From positions 62,001-126,000 of the forward strand of contig BBDW01000007.1 in assembly GCA_001312505.1 (NCBI GenBank): a DNA stretch of 64,000 bases, read 5' to 3'. This DNA is from Mediterraneibacter faecis JCM 15917. Lineage in GTDB: Bacteria; Bacillota; Clostridia; Lachnospirales; Lachnospiraceae. Below the pieces are notes generated by a model. The model did not search any database, had not been told where the DNA came from, and worked only from the letters and a program-made list of their open reading frames with translations. The position numbers and the translations under genes are program-made. Positions 1 to 10,113 of the stretch are shown here, piece by piece (within the stretch, counting starts at the first letter, position 1; the number at the start of each line of letters is the position of its first letter).

Positions 1-3000
1 GCCATCTGCTGCTTGTCCATGCTTTCTTCCAGATTCAGCATTTCAAACTCGACTCTTTCATATCCCGCAAGCTCTTTCTCCGCTTCCTGCAGAAAATATT
101 TTGAAGAATCCACATATGTATACGCCACACTTACATCTTCCAGCACATTTAAAATCTGTCTTGTAATTGCAGCATCCCTTGTCCCAATCTCTATAATCTG
201 GAGTGGTTCTTTCCTGCGCCCTTCTATCAGAAGTTTTAATTCCTGCACCAGTCTTTCCACGGTCTCCTCGTAACCCGGAATCCTCCGAAGCAACATATTC
301 GGAGCCAGCGCCGAATCTTTCTGATAAAATACATCCAGCGGAACTTCATTCCCAGTAACCATATGCTTCAGATACGGCTTCAGTTTCTTAAAATACGTTT
401 CCGCATCTCCAGCTTTTTCCGGTACAGCTACTTCCTTCCCGGTACGCGATAGTCTGCCGTCCTCTTCTCTCAGGATTCCTTCCTTCTTTAAAATTTCCAA
501 CCATCTTGCCACAGTATTCTTCTGTGTTTCCGTAATGCTCCCTTTTTCAAAAATTTCCTTCTGCGAAAGAACTTCCTTCTCTGATACAAAAACGCCTAAC
601 TCTATGAGTGTCTCCAGCATAAGCTGTACACATCTCTGGTCTGCATAGGCAAGGAAATTTTTGTATGCTGTCTTCCGTTCCTGCTGCATCTGCCAATTGC
701 TGACATCATCCTTCAGTTCTTTCCAGCCCCCCCCGCCAAAGATATCTGTGCCGTACAAATACGTTGTAACTTTAGAATCTTCCTGCAGCGGCGCTCCGAT
801 ATAAGCAGCCAGCGTTTTATTGCCATGACCATCACTAACTGTATCAACAACTGCATGAGCCACACCCGGAAACTCCTGAATAGCATGTTCAATTTCTCCC
901 AATTCAATCCTGTGTCCACGGATCTTTACCTGATGGTCTTTTCTTCCCAAAAATTCAATTGTCTCATCATCCCAGATTCTTCCGAGATCACCGGTCCGAT
1001 ACCATCTTCCATACTGATCTGTGATAAATTTCTGCCCCCCCGTAAGCGCAGAATCTCCCCCCCTATATCCTTTTGCTACACCAAAACCGCCAATCCAGAG
1101 TTCGCCTTCTGCCCAGTAAGGGCAATCCCTTCCATACTCATCCACAACACGATATGCCTGATATCTGAGTGGCTTTCCATAAGGAATAGATTTCCAGTTT
1201 TTCGGCATCGGCAGGGTAACATTCTGATAATTGGACCAGATACTTGCCTCTGTAGCTCCTCCCATAGCGACAAACTGGCAATCCTCTGTCCATGCCGCAA
1301 CCCTCTGCGGGAGATCCATCCCAATCCAATCTCCGGAAAGCATAACCGCCCTGATCGGCAGTTTCTGTTTCATGGATTCCGCCCGTATCAAAAGCATATC
1401 CAGAAGCACCGGCACTGAATTCCAAACGGTAATCTGATATTTCAACACTTGTTCCAGCCAGTAATCCGCATTCCTTCTCTCCTGCTCTGGAAGCAATACC
1501 AATGTTCCTCCTGCGCCTAGAATTCCAAAAACATCATATACCGACAGGTCAAAATCCATAGCTGATACAGCCAGCGCCCGATCTGCACTTGTCACATGGT
1601 ACTTTTCATTAATATCCTGAACCGTATTCCATGCGCTTTCATGCGCAATCTCTACACCCTTCGGAACACCTGTAGAGCCTGACGTCATGATGATATAGGC
1701 GCTGTCCTTCGGCGACACCTCTGGCAGTCTCACATTTTCCTGTCCCTCTTCCATACCTTCCATCACAAGGATTTCCGTACCTTCCGGCCAGTCCAGTTTT
1801 TCGGATAATTCCCGATTCGTGACCACATAGCGGACTCCCGTCTTCTCATGGATTAACGCTCTCCGATCTTTAGGCTGGCTTAAGCTGACCGGAAGGTATG
1901 AATTTCCGGAAAGCAAAATTCCTAATGCCGTCTCGATCTGTTCTATCCCGCGCGGCAGGGTAAGTGCAACCGGGACTCCCTTAATATCCTTTTCTGAAAT
2001 CCCTGCCGCCACTGCTGTCGCCCGTGCTTTTAATTCCCCATAGGAAACCGATCTTCCGCTTCCCGCATCAATAAGCGCAATATCTTCCGGGCAAACTTCC
2101 GCATGGTTCATAACAGCCCAATGCAGGCATTCCACACGCTCCGGCACTCTTGTACGCGCTGTATCTTCAATTTCTCTTTTTCTTTTTTCAGGAAGCACAT
2201 CAAATCGCTGATTCCAGTCCTTCTTTCCCAATTCATGCAGAAGATTCTCAAAACACTCCAGCATATCCGGGATCATATTCTCCGGGAATAACTTATCCAC
2301 GCTGTCCCATGTAAGCTGTACGCCATTTTCATCTTCATAACTCTGGAAGTCATTCCACACCTGCGGCGTTTGGGAAATCATATAGGAAAACTGCCCCAGT
2401 TCTTTCCGGAACGTATCATTTACCAACGGCGTTCCCAGATTGCAGGCAAAAACAACCGGCGCCACTGCCGATGCGTCTCCATACATCTGTGCAAGGTCTC
2501 TCTGGACTTGCACGCCGGAATATGCCGTATACTTCATATCCTCATGGAGCTGCTTCTGAATCCTGTCTAGCAATTCTGCAAACGTCGGATTCCCTTCGCA
2601 GTCAATCTCCAGCAATAACAGTGTAGTGAAATCTGCTATCACGTCTTCCAATCCCTGCTGCTCTGTTTTCCGGTTAAAAAATGGAATATTAATAAGGAAA
2701 CGATGATTCCTGCTCCACCGTTCCAAAACCGTTGCATATGCAGTAAGAAGAACCATTGCCGGAGTTGTCTGGTATTCCTTTGCCCGTACTTGCAGATGAG
2801 CCACTCTTCCTTGCCAATCCTTACAATCCTGCGGTTGAATACAGTCTTTGTCACTTCCTGCGGCCGTTTTGCCAGTGGCAAGCCTGGCCCTTTCGGCAAA
2901 TGCTCCAAGCGTTTTTTCCAGTATCCTTCTGCATTGTTTCTCTCTTCCTTATCTTCCTCTTTCTGCCGTTCCAGATAAGAAGCAAAATTCCACCCTTTTG

Positions 3001-3767
3001 ATTCTGCCGGAAGGCTTTCTCCGCGATAGGCAGCCGCCAAATCCCTCAATAAGATCTGCAAACTCTGTACATCGGCAACCAAAAGTGCCATATCCACGTG
3101 CATGCGTGCCCTATTTTCAGGAAAAAGCGTAAGCTCTATTCCTGCCACTTCGCCTTCCTCGATCTTTAGCTTCCGATGGGATAAACGTTCTCTGACAGAT
3201 ACTGCCATTGCCTCTGCTTCCTCAGATGACATCCGTGAAAAATCATGAACCTTTATTTTTTCACAATACGGCTTATCCAGGATTTTCTGTGTCCCATCTT
3301 CCAAAAAGCAGGCACGCAGCATGGGATGATGATACTGCAGCACATTCCATGCTTTTTCCAGACGCTCCGGATCTATATTTCCCCCCATCAAACTCTAAAT
3401 ACGCATGACAGTCTATTCCTCCAAGAGCCTGTTCTTCATCCCTGCCAACCCAATATGCATACTGTACGTCTGTTAAAGGAAACGGCTGTTTCATATCCTT
3501 TTCCGGCGTTATCTTAGATTTTTGCGCCCGTTTTTTGCCCGCTTTTTTCTTCATGCTGCGCTGGATCAGCGCCCACCAGCCTTCAAGGGTAGGATTTTCC
3601 ATCAATGAACCGAATGAAACCTTAACCCCCTGTTTTCTCCACTGGTTTACCAGACGCATGATCGTCAGGGATGAAAGCCCAAGCTCCAGCAGATTTTCGG
3701 AATCCCCCAAATCTCTGGCTACCGGCAGCTTTTGTTTGATCTGTTCCTTTATCTCTATATATTCCAT
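1..3767 (-). CDS. Nonribosomal peptide synthetase, ArCP-Cy-A-(MT-like) module, 3' end outside window
   Basis: Reads right to left and runs off the left edge, so only the first ~1,250 residues are seen. The order is an N-terminal aryl carrier domain (LGLSSLTIMRL, the phosphopantetheine Ser near residue 32), a cyclization-type condensation domain (FPLTDVQYAYWVGR near 95), an adenylation domain (TSGSTGVPKG, YRTGDLGR, KIRGHRIELGEIE), then a segment with a weak SAM-binding-like stretch (IEIGTRDAAIT). This matches the layout of yersiniabactin HMWP2 and pyochelin PchE. The adenylation pocket reads FDLSVYD and WNSVP, close to the cysteine code, so a thiazoline ring is inferred. ATG 3767 has an AGGAGA ribosome site. 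The frame breaks at the C run 3381-3386 and by an apparent base loss near 2800; I treat both as sequence errors. Confidence 0.85.
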
Positions 3768-3781
3768 GATTCTGTCTCCTT

Positions 3782-5376
3782 CTATTTTTCCTGCGCCATC
3801 CGTTCTAATGCTTTCTTATCTATTTTTCCTACGCTGGTCAGCGGCCATGTCTCTACCCGTTCTATCTGATCCGGCATTTTATACGCCGCAACGCCTATTT
3901 CCCGCAGGAACCTGTGGATTTCCTGCAAATCGATCCCGGCTTCATCATCGGTCACAAGGAATGCACATATCCGGTTTCCAAGGGTTTCATCCGGAACGCC
4001 GACAACGGCTGCCTCTTTGATTTTCGAATGCCTGCAAAGGTAAGCTTCAATCTCTGAAGGCATGATCTTTTCTCCGGCGCGGTTAATCTGCTCTTTGATT
4101 CTCCCGCCCAAACGTAACCTTCTGTCTTTCGTCCACATAGCTTTATCGCCCGTCCGGTAAAACCCGTCCGGCGTAAAGCTCTTTTTATTTGCTTCCTCCG
4201 CCATATAATAACCATCAATCGTATACGGGCCTCTGGATAATAATTCCCCAAAAACTCCTTCCGGTACGGCCTTATCTTCTTCATCCACAATCTTCACTTC
4301 ATCCGCAGGAGACACCGGAGTTCCCTGACATCTTGCGATCAGGGAACCTTCATCCTCCGGCTAGTAAAGGACAGTAGCCCCCTCCGCCGTACCAAATACC
4401 TGCATCAGTTTACACGGCCATTCTTCAATGATCTTATCCGCAAGGGAATCTTCCAGCATTGCGCCGCCCACCTGCAAAATCCGCAGGCTGGATATATCAT
4501 AATCTTCATCCCATTCCAGCATTTCCATGCACACAGTAACCATAGCAGGAACCAATGCCGTTATCGTGACACCTTCCTCTGTAATTGCGTCAAGGATATC
4601 ATCTGGCTGGTCGCAGACGCAAGCACAACTTTTCCTCCCACGTCCAGCGTGCCTAAAAGCCCCGGGCAGCATAATGGGAAATTATGAGCTACCGGAAGAG
4701 ACGCCAGATAAACGTCACTGCTATCCAAGCGGCATCTCTTCGCGGACATGCGGGCATTATACATATAATCCGTATGGGTGCGCGGAATTAGTTTCGGAAC
4801 CCCCCCTGTCGTCCCGCCGGACAGCAAAAGCACCGCCGTTTCATACCCATCCACAGCCGGAAATGCTCCATTTTCTCCACACGTTTCCGCAATCATTCCA
4901 CTGATATCCCCCCCGGATTCGCTATCTACAAATATATGCCGGATACATGAATATTTCTCTTTCATCGCATTTGCCATCGGCACATATGAAAATCCCAGAT
5001 ATTTCTCCACCACAATATAAGCGGCCGGCTTTGCCAGTTCAATAATTCCTTCCAGTTCCGCCTCCCTGTGGGCCGGCAGCATCATGATTGGCACCGCCCC
5101 AATCTTGGAAAGCGCAAAAAACACGATCACAAAAGAAATCCTATTCGGAAGCTGCACAAGCACTTTGTCTCCCTTTAAAATCCCTTTACGCAGAAAAGCT
5201 GCCGCAAGACAATCTGCTTTTTGCTTTAATTCCATATAACTGATCTCGTCTTCGCTGTCCGTGACCGCAGTTCTTTCTCCATATTTTTCCGCCCACTTAT
5301 CAAGCTGCTCTCCAAAGCCGCATCGTTCCCATCCTTCCAGATGCTCGTATTTGCTCATATCCTTCTTATAACTCAT
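3782..5376 (-). CDS. Aryl-AMP ligase (2,3-dihydroxybenzoate or salicylate activating, EntE/YbtE/PchD family)
   Basis: About 531 residues, matching the ~540 of EntE. It would activate an aryl acid as the adenylate and load it on the carrier domain of the adjacent NRPS. Visible motifs are LLSGGTTGGVPKLIPRTH (P-loop, with one Gly more than usual at the C run 4800-4806), LPVAHNFPL, VFGTAEG, YRTGDKA, LGGRIKEQINRAGEKI and the catalytic Lys in SVGKIDKK. ATG 5376 follows AAGGAGACAA and overlaps the upstream gene. The frame is broken near 4603 (CCC read as CC) and by a +1/-1 pair at 4367 and 4355 that creates a TAG. Undoing the pair restores GTAEGLLSFTSPEDEG, which fits the family. Dihydroxybenzoate and salicylate cannot be told apart from sequence alone. 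Confidence 0.85.
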
Positions 5377-6067
5377 TTGATTTGTCTCCTTTCTTATGCG
5401 CCGCCACATACGCAGCATATCCCTCAATCTTTACTGGATACAAATGCCATCCTGGCCTTTCCTGCCTTTTTCTGTAATTTCCCCCGTTTCTGACAGAGAA
5501 GAAATCCATTCCTCTTCCCAATCCAATACCGATCGCTTTTACATACGCTTCTTTCGCCGCCCAATACTGGAAAAACAGTTCCGGTCCCTCATTTATTACA
5601 TCTTCCGCTTCTTCTGCCGTATAGAAATTCCCGGCTATCTCCCTGTAATCCGGCATCCTGCCATTTCCTGCACATCCACTCCGATATCCATTCCGACAGC
5701 GAATCCCTCCAGTATGAATTCCCCCCGAATGCGAAATATTAAAATTGACTGTCTGCTTTCCTGCGATTTCTTTATGATAAGGCTTACCCAGTTCATTGAC
5801 AGAAAAATCAACTGTTTCCACATCTAAGTATCTTTTCAAGAGAATTCGCACGATAAGTTTCCCGGCAATATAACGCATCCTGTCTTCAGGAAAGCGGAAC
5901 TTTCCGGCTTGCTCCGACTCCTGCTCACTCAGGATATATTCATGATTCTTCCAGAAATCTGTCATTTCCGGCCAACAGATGCACCATATATGTATCTCAT
6001 TTTCACGGATACGAAGTTTGTCTGCTGACAGAAATTCCTTCTCCCCCCCGCATCGTTTAACCTCCAT
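5366..6067 (-). CDS. 4'-phosphopantetheinyl transferase, Sfp family
   Basis: About 233 residues. It should convert the apo carrier domains of the neighbouring NRPS to the holo form with coenzyme A. The Sfp-type signatures are NFNISHSG, the magnesium-binding GMDIGVDVQEM in a second frame, and the WAAKEAYVKAIGIGLG helix. Its start overlaps the stop of the thioesterase gene by 11 bases and its end overlaps the AMP-ligase start, so the three are probably co-translated. The conserved middle is shifted out of frame between the six-C run 5721-5726 and about 5660; one extra G followed by one missing G explains it exactly, and the gene is probably intact in the organism. Confidence 0.85.
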   Translation of the reverse strand: MEVKRCGGEKEFLSADKLRIRENEIHIWCICWPEMTDFWKNHEYILSEQESEQAGKFRFPEDRMRYIAGKLIVRILLKRYLDVETVDFSVNELGKPYHKEIAGKQTVNFNISHSGGIHTGGIRCRNGYRSGCAGNGRMPDYREIAGNFYTAEEAEDVINEGPELFFQYWAAKEAYVKAIGIGLGRGMDFFSVRNGGNYRKRQERPGWHLYPVKIEGYAAYVAAHKKGDKSNEL

Positions 6068-6808
6068 TTTTCATTCCCTGAAGCCGTCTCTCAACCTCAC
6101 TTATTACTTCGTCTTCGTAATCCCGCAGATAAAAATGCCCTCCCGGAAATATTCGGTAGTCAAAATCATTATCCGTATACTTTCCCCCCCATTCACAGAT
6201 TGCACTCTCATCCGCTTCACCGTCCTTTTCTCCGCCAAATGCAGAGATAGGTGTATGCAGCACTACTCCCGCTTTATCATAATACGTTTCATCCATGGTA
6301 AAATCCGCCCGCAGCATAGGCAGAAAGAAATCCAACAATTCCTGATTCTCTAGTATCTCTTTTGGCGTCCCTTCAAATCTTCCCAGTTCCCTCTTAAACG
6401 CTTCATCCGGAAGATGATAGATTGGCTTCGGTTCCGGAATGCTGGGAATCCGGCTGCCGGAAATAAACAGGTATTTCGCTCTATATCCCTCTGCCTCCAA
6501 TCGCTTTTCCAGCTCATAGGAGATCTTCCCGCCCATACTGTGTCCCCCCATAAGGCATACGGTCCGTCCACAACCTCTCTTACAGCCTCTTCCAGATCAT
6601 CTAACATAACCGGCATATCTATATACGGTTTCTCCATGATCCGTTCTTCCCTTCCCGGAAGCTGGACTGGACATACCGTTACTTTTCCCTGCATCTTTTT
6701 CGCCCACTGATTATAAGCAGACGCGCCGCCTCCTGCAAACGGCAGGCAGAACAAGGTTATTTTCTCTTTGTTGATATTTTCTGTATTTTTTATCAATTTC
6801 AAATTCAC
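6057..6808 (-). CDS. Type II thioesterase of the NRPS cluster
   Basis: An alpha/beta hydrolase of ~250 residues of the GrsT/YbtT type, which removes misloaded acyl groups from carrier domains. LFCLPFAGGGASAY opens the protein, the nucleophile elbow is GHSMGG and the late His is in FPGGHFYL. The elbow is reached only if the six-C run at 6544-6549 is read as four, joining ALW to GHSMGG; otherwise the gene splits in two. GTG 6808 follows GAGGAATATAAAA. It is the first gene of the NRPS transcription unit and lies 167 bases after agrB, in a stretch where I see no other gene. Read-through from agr or a separate promoter is possible. Confidence 0.85.
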
Positions 6809-6975
6809 TTTTATATTCCTCTTGTATCATGTTCTTTTTGTTCTGTTTATCATCCTTTTGCAATACGCTTTTCCCAGGTATTTCTTATTCCTATCATGGA
6901 TTAGTTCACTCTAACTCTTTATCAAAAAAATTTTGGTCCATCCTAATATTAAACCAGACGCCAAAACAATATGCG

Positions 6976-7492
6976 CTACCATAATCCGTTTACGATCAGG
7001 GAATATCCAATCACAGAAAAAACACCTGCTATCGCGCATTCAATAACTAAAATTACCCTCGCGCGCATCCCATAAACTTTTTTCTCTTTCGCATCCAACT
7101 TCTTGCTGCTGGCATCTACCGGCGCCATGATAAATATAACGCCAACCGCGACAAACCATATGATCCGCATTTGCCATATTACAGCCGGAGCAGACGCCAG
7201 ATACAGACTGCATAGAAGGACAAGGATACCGGAAACAGCCATGCAGCCCCCCTGCCTTTTCCAAATGAATCCCTCCGGCATACTGCCTTAAAACAGTAAA
7301 GGGCAATAAAAAGACTATCATCTCCATCCAATTCCCCCCCGTTATGATGCCAAGTATGACGATGATAAGGTATATTACCACCCTGCCCAGCAGTACGCCG
7401 TAAGCATATTCATACAGCCTGCGGTCTTTCTCTTCAAGAATCCCATTCCTGCTTTGTAGTTCAAAAAGCCGACCAGCCATTTTTTTCCACAC
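6976..7492 (-). CDS. agrB: AgrB-like membrane peptidase that processes the autoinducer precursor
   Basis: Accessory gene regulator B family, ~172 residues, several membrane segments (for example VVIYLIIVILGII and VILVIECAIAGVFSVIGY). AgrB cuts the AgrD precursor and helps form the cyclic peptide. The family's catalytic pair is visible: His in RQYAGGIHLEK and Cys in GGCMAVSG. They sit on two frames separated by the six-C run at 7247-7252; removing one base joins them. The GTG start at 7492 overlaps the agrD stop (TAGTG), suggesting translational coupling. A second possible start is ATG at 7480. Confidence 0.85.
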
Positions 7493-7650
7493 TAGAATTT
7501 CCTCATTTTCTTAACTTCTTCCGGCTCATCTTCCTGATAGTACAGCCAGTTGCACGCCAGATTTGCCGTATACGCCGTCAAGCAGAGTGCAAGACAGTTT
7601 ACAGCTCCAAGCAGTTTGATTCCCAGGTTTTTTCTGATTATTTTTTTCAT
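7492..7650 (-). CDS. agrD: AgrD-like cyclic autoinducer peptide precursor, 52 aa
   Basis: Starts MKKIIRKNLGIKLLGAVN, a positively charged amphipathic leader, continues through a hydrophobic stretch, then has a core around TANLACNWLYY and an acidic tail EDEPEEVKKM. This is the standard AgrD plan: leader, Cys-containing core that becomes a thiolactone, and charged recognition tail with a Pro. By analogy with staphylococcal AgrD the ring would start at the Cys and include about four further residues (CNWLY); the exact ends of the mature peptide are an inference. It lies between agrC and agrB and overlaps the agrB start. Confidence 0.85.
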   Translation of the reverse strand: MKKIIRKNLGIKLLGAVNCLALCLTAYTANLACNWLYYQEDEPEEVKKMRKF

Positions 7651-7684
7651 AGTTACAAAGCCTCCTTTTTTCCGAAAGTTTACA

Positions 7685-7743
7685 CAAAAATCGCCCTCTT
7701 TTCAATTACCGCGGCAAAAACGGTAACTTTTTGGGCGATTTTT
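7685..7743 (-). terminator. Nested inverted repeat between agrC and agrD, probable terminator or attenuator
   Basis: Outer arms AAAAATCGCCC (7685-7695) and GGGCGATTTTT (7733-7743) enclose a second pair TTACCG/CGGTAA. On the minus strand the GC arm is followed by TTTTTG, as in an intrinsic terminator. It follows the agrC stop by only 9 bases and precedes agrD by about 35, so it may lower or regulate agrDB expression relative to agrAC. Confidence 0.6.
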
Positions 7744-7751
7744 GCACGTCC

Positions 7752-9047
7752 TTATTTGATTGTAAAGATCAGCTTAACAGAGAACTCCCGTTCTCCTGCC
7801 TCCACTCGCATAATTCCCGCATACTTTTTAACCAGTTTTCCAACCGTGTGCAGTCCGATCCCGTGACTGTCCGCGTCTCTTTTGGTGCTTATGTACCTGT
7901 CCTTGTCCTTTAACAGAGGGACGACATACCCATTGCAAAATTCCATGACAAGGAAATGCCCCGCATTTCCCATATACATCCTGCATTCCACATATCTGCC
8001 ATCTTCTGTCTTTTCTGCCGCTTCCAGTGCGTTATCCAAAAGATTCCCTACGATCGAGATCAAATCCAACTCTTCCAGAAAATCCAGTCTGAGATCATTA
8101 CCCAGGGTAATCCTATAGGATATATCCTTAGATTCTGCAAGAAATTTTCTTTCACATAGGATGCTGTTCAAGATCGGATGCTCACAATATACACTTTTTT
8201 GAAGATTCTGAATCCGGACGCCTAAATGTTCCATGATGTCCTTAACCTCTTGATTCTCTCCTTCTTCTATCAAGCCGGCTACTGTACAGATAAATTTATT
8301 TATATCGTGTAAGAATGCTCTGTTATCCTCATTAACCTTATTCATATACTGCAGATTGGCAATCTCCGCCCTGCTTTTCTGGTATAGCCGGTCCATCTTC
8401 TTCACTTCTTCTGATTTTTCTACAAACCTGTCAAATACTGTGAAAATGAAGATATTCGTCATTAACAGAAGCGAAGCTCCTACCGGAACCATGACCCTGT
8501 TCATTCCTTCAAAAGAAGTGTGCGAATAAAACATACATCCTAACATAACGATCGTTGCGGTTGGCAGCATGAGCAGCACTGTAAATGTTTTATTTTCAAT
8601 CGTCAGATAATCCCTTTTCCTTGTTACCTGATTAATGCATTTAATAAACAGAAATGTCATGGTACTCATCAGCAGGAGTGCTAATGTCTTTTCTGTTTCA
8701 GTCCTGAAGCCCTCGGACGCACCAGTCACGCCATATGCATTCGTAAGTGCCGCAAAGAGAAATTCGGGAATAATTGCCAGCACATAATAGCAGCATACCG
8801 TAACCAGCTTCTTCCATATATTTCCCCGGAACACAACCATAGACGCGATCATATAGATTACCGGAATCATTACCATATTAAGTATTGAGGATTCCAGGCG
8901 GTTGGTTCCGAACATTGCCAGTGCTGCGATACAATATACGAGAAATTTTTCCCAGAATCTTTCTCTTCTGTATGGGAGTATGTTCTTTTCCAAGTCCTCC
9001 AACAGATACATCTGAAGAAGACAAATCAAATAATCTCTTATTATCAT
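7752..9047 (-). CDS. agrC: AgrC-like sensor histidine kinase (GHKL type)
   Basis: 431 residues. The N-terminal half has about six hydrophobic segments (for example FLVYCIAALAMFG and LLMSTMTFLFIKC) and would bind the extracellular peptide. The cytoplasmic half has the phospho-acceptor box FLHDINKFI, the N box NLLDNALEAAE and the G box GIGLHTV of GHKL kinases that pair with LytTR regulators. It overlaps agrA by 4 bases (9044-9047), so both are probably translated from one message. No frame breaks are visible. Confidence 0.9.
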   Translation of the reverse strand: MIIRDYLICLLQMYLLEDLEKNILPYRRERFWEKFLVYCIAALAMFGTNRLESSILNMVMIPVIYMIASMVVFRGNIWKKLVTVCCYYVLAIIPEFLFAALTNAYGVTGASEGFRTETEKTLALLLMSTMTFLFIKCINQVTRKRDYLTIENKTFTVLLMLPTATIVMLGCMFYSHTSFEGMNRVMVPVGASLLLMTNIFIFTVFDRFVEKSEEVKKMDRLYQKSRAEIANLQYMNKVNEDNRAFLHDINKFICTVAGLIEEGENQEVKDIMEHLGVRIQNLQKSVYCEHPILNSILCERKFLAESKDISYRITLGNDLRLDFLEELDLISIVGNLLDNALEAAEKTEDGRYVECRMYMGNAGHFLVMEFCNGYVVPLLKDKDRYISTKRDADSHGIGLHTVGKLVKKYAGIMRVEAGEREFSVKLIFTIK

Positions 9048-9793
9048 ACCATGCCGTTCCTTTCCCCAAGAAATGTTATCAGTGCGTCGGCAAACTGTCC
9101 TTTTCTCGACCTCGAAACATTCAACTGGATTCCAAACGACAGCAACGCAACGTTCTTTTCCAATCCTTCCACTTTTGCCAAATTCACAATATAGCTGTTG
9201 TGTGCATACTCAAATCCCCCCCTTCCGGCCAGACACTCATACAGATCACTTAAAGATTCCTTGCAATGCATCTCTTCTATCTTTCCCTGTCTGGCAATGT
9301 ATATCGTACAGCCCCCCCTTTTCGCCAGACAGATATATAAAATGTCTTCCGTATGGATGCGCATTATCCTTCCCGCCGATGTAACTGTCACGGAAGAATC
9401 TCCACAGCACAATTTCACTTTTAATAAAATCATAGGTATTTCCTTTTTCAGACTTCTGTCATGCAGATCCTTCATGATGTACCGGAACGGTTGTCCAACA
9501 TTAATGCTGTCAGGAGTCGGTTCAAAACAGCCGGAGCAGAACACCAATATCGCTGCTTCATTATATTCCCTCAGCTTCAGTACTGTTTTATTTCCATCCA
9601 ATCCAGGCATACGCATATCCATAAAAATCAGATCATGCAAAATATCCGCATCTTCCAATAATTCTTTTCCTGATTCATATTCATAAAACCGTATCTCATT
9701 CGAAGACAGAATCCCTTCCGTTTTTATGACCGTCTTTATTTTCTCCCTGTATTCTTTATCATCGTCGCAAATTGCTATTTTACACATATTCAT
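9044..9793 (-). CDS. agrA: AgrA-like response regulator with LytTR DNA-binding domain
   Basis: 249 residues. The receiver domain starts KIAICDDDKEYREKI (acidic pocket) with the phospho-acceptor Asp in LIFMDMRMPGLDG and the conserved Lys in YIMKD. The C-terminal half is LytTR: DILYICLAKRG, GFEYAHNSYIVNLAKVEG, LNVSRSRKGQF. The C runs at 9226-9232 and 9312-9318 each seem to add one Gly (RGG where RG is usual) without shifting the frame. It probably activates agr and perhaps the NRPS operon; no binding site was confirmed. Confidence 0.88.
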   Translation of the reverse strand: MNMCKIAICDDDKEYREKIKTVIKTEGILSSNEIRFYEYESGKELLEDADILHDLIFMDMRMPGLDGNKTVLKLREYNEAAILVFCSGCFEPTPDSINVGQPFRYIMKDLHDRSLKKEIPMILLKVKLCCGDSSVTVTSAGRIMRIHTEDILYICLAKRGGCTIYIARQGKIEEMHCKESLSDLYECLAGRGGFEYAHNSYIVNLAKVEGLEKNVALLSFGIQLNVSRSRKGQFADALITFLGERNGMV

Positions 9794-9874
9794 CCTCCAG
9801 TGTTAGTTTCTTCTAACCCTTTCCCATAAAAAACCATCTTGCAGAATCTGAATCCTAAGATTATTTGCCTGTTC

Positions 9875-10113
9875 CTATAACTCCGGTTCCAAATCTGCGA
9901 AGATGGGATCTTCAAAAAATTCCTGTATTGTAATATCCAATCCATCGCATATCTTTTTAATTGTAACTACGCCAGCATTCCTGCTTTGTCCATACAAAAT
10001 ATTTTTCAGTGTTGAAGCGGGACGCCTGAGCGCACCGCCGCTTCATTCACTGTGATATCTTTCTGCTTAATCAGATCGTTTAACCGATATATGACCGCTG
10101 TTTTTATATCCAC
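9875..10113 (-). CDS. Small XRE-type helix-turn-helix regulator with one frameshift
   Basis: Starts at GTG 10113 behind AAAGGTGG and reads VDIKTAVIYRLNDLIKQK, then NEAAVRSGVP. The helix-turn-helix continues in the next frame as STLKNILYGQSRNAG, then TIKKICDGLDITIQEFF. Restoring one G near 10021 (CCGCTT to CCGGCTT) gives a complete ~79-residue repressor-like protein. It is transcribed toward agrA and could be its local regulator. Because one-base losses occur all over the window, I think the shift is an error and not decay. Confidence 0.6.

Noticed and set aside
825-1418. Plus-strand open frame of 197 codons opposite the NRPS
   Set aside because: It lies antisense to the conserved adenylation domain, has no ribosome site and no recognisable protein features.
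4343-4372. In-frame TAG in the AMP-ligase as evidence for a pseudogene or recoding
   Set aside because: One extra G and one missing C on either side explain it, and correcting both restores the family sequence exactly.
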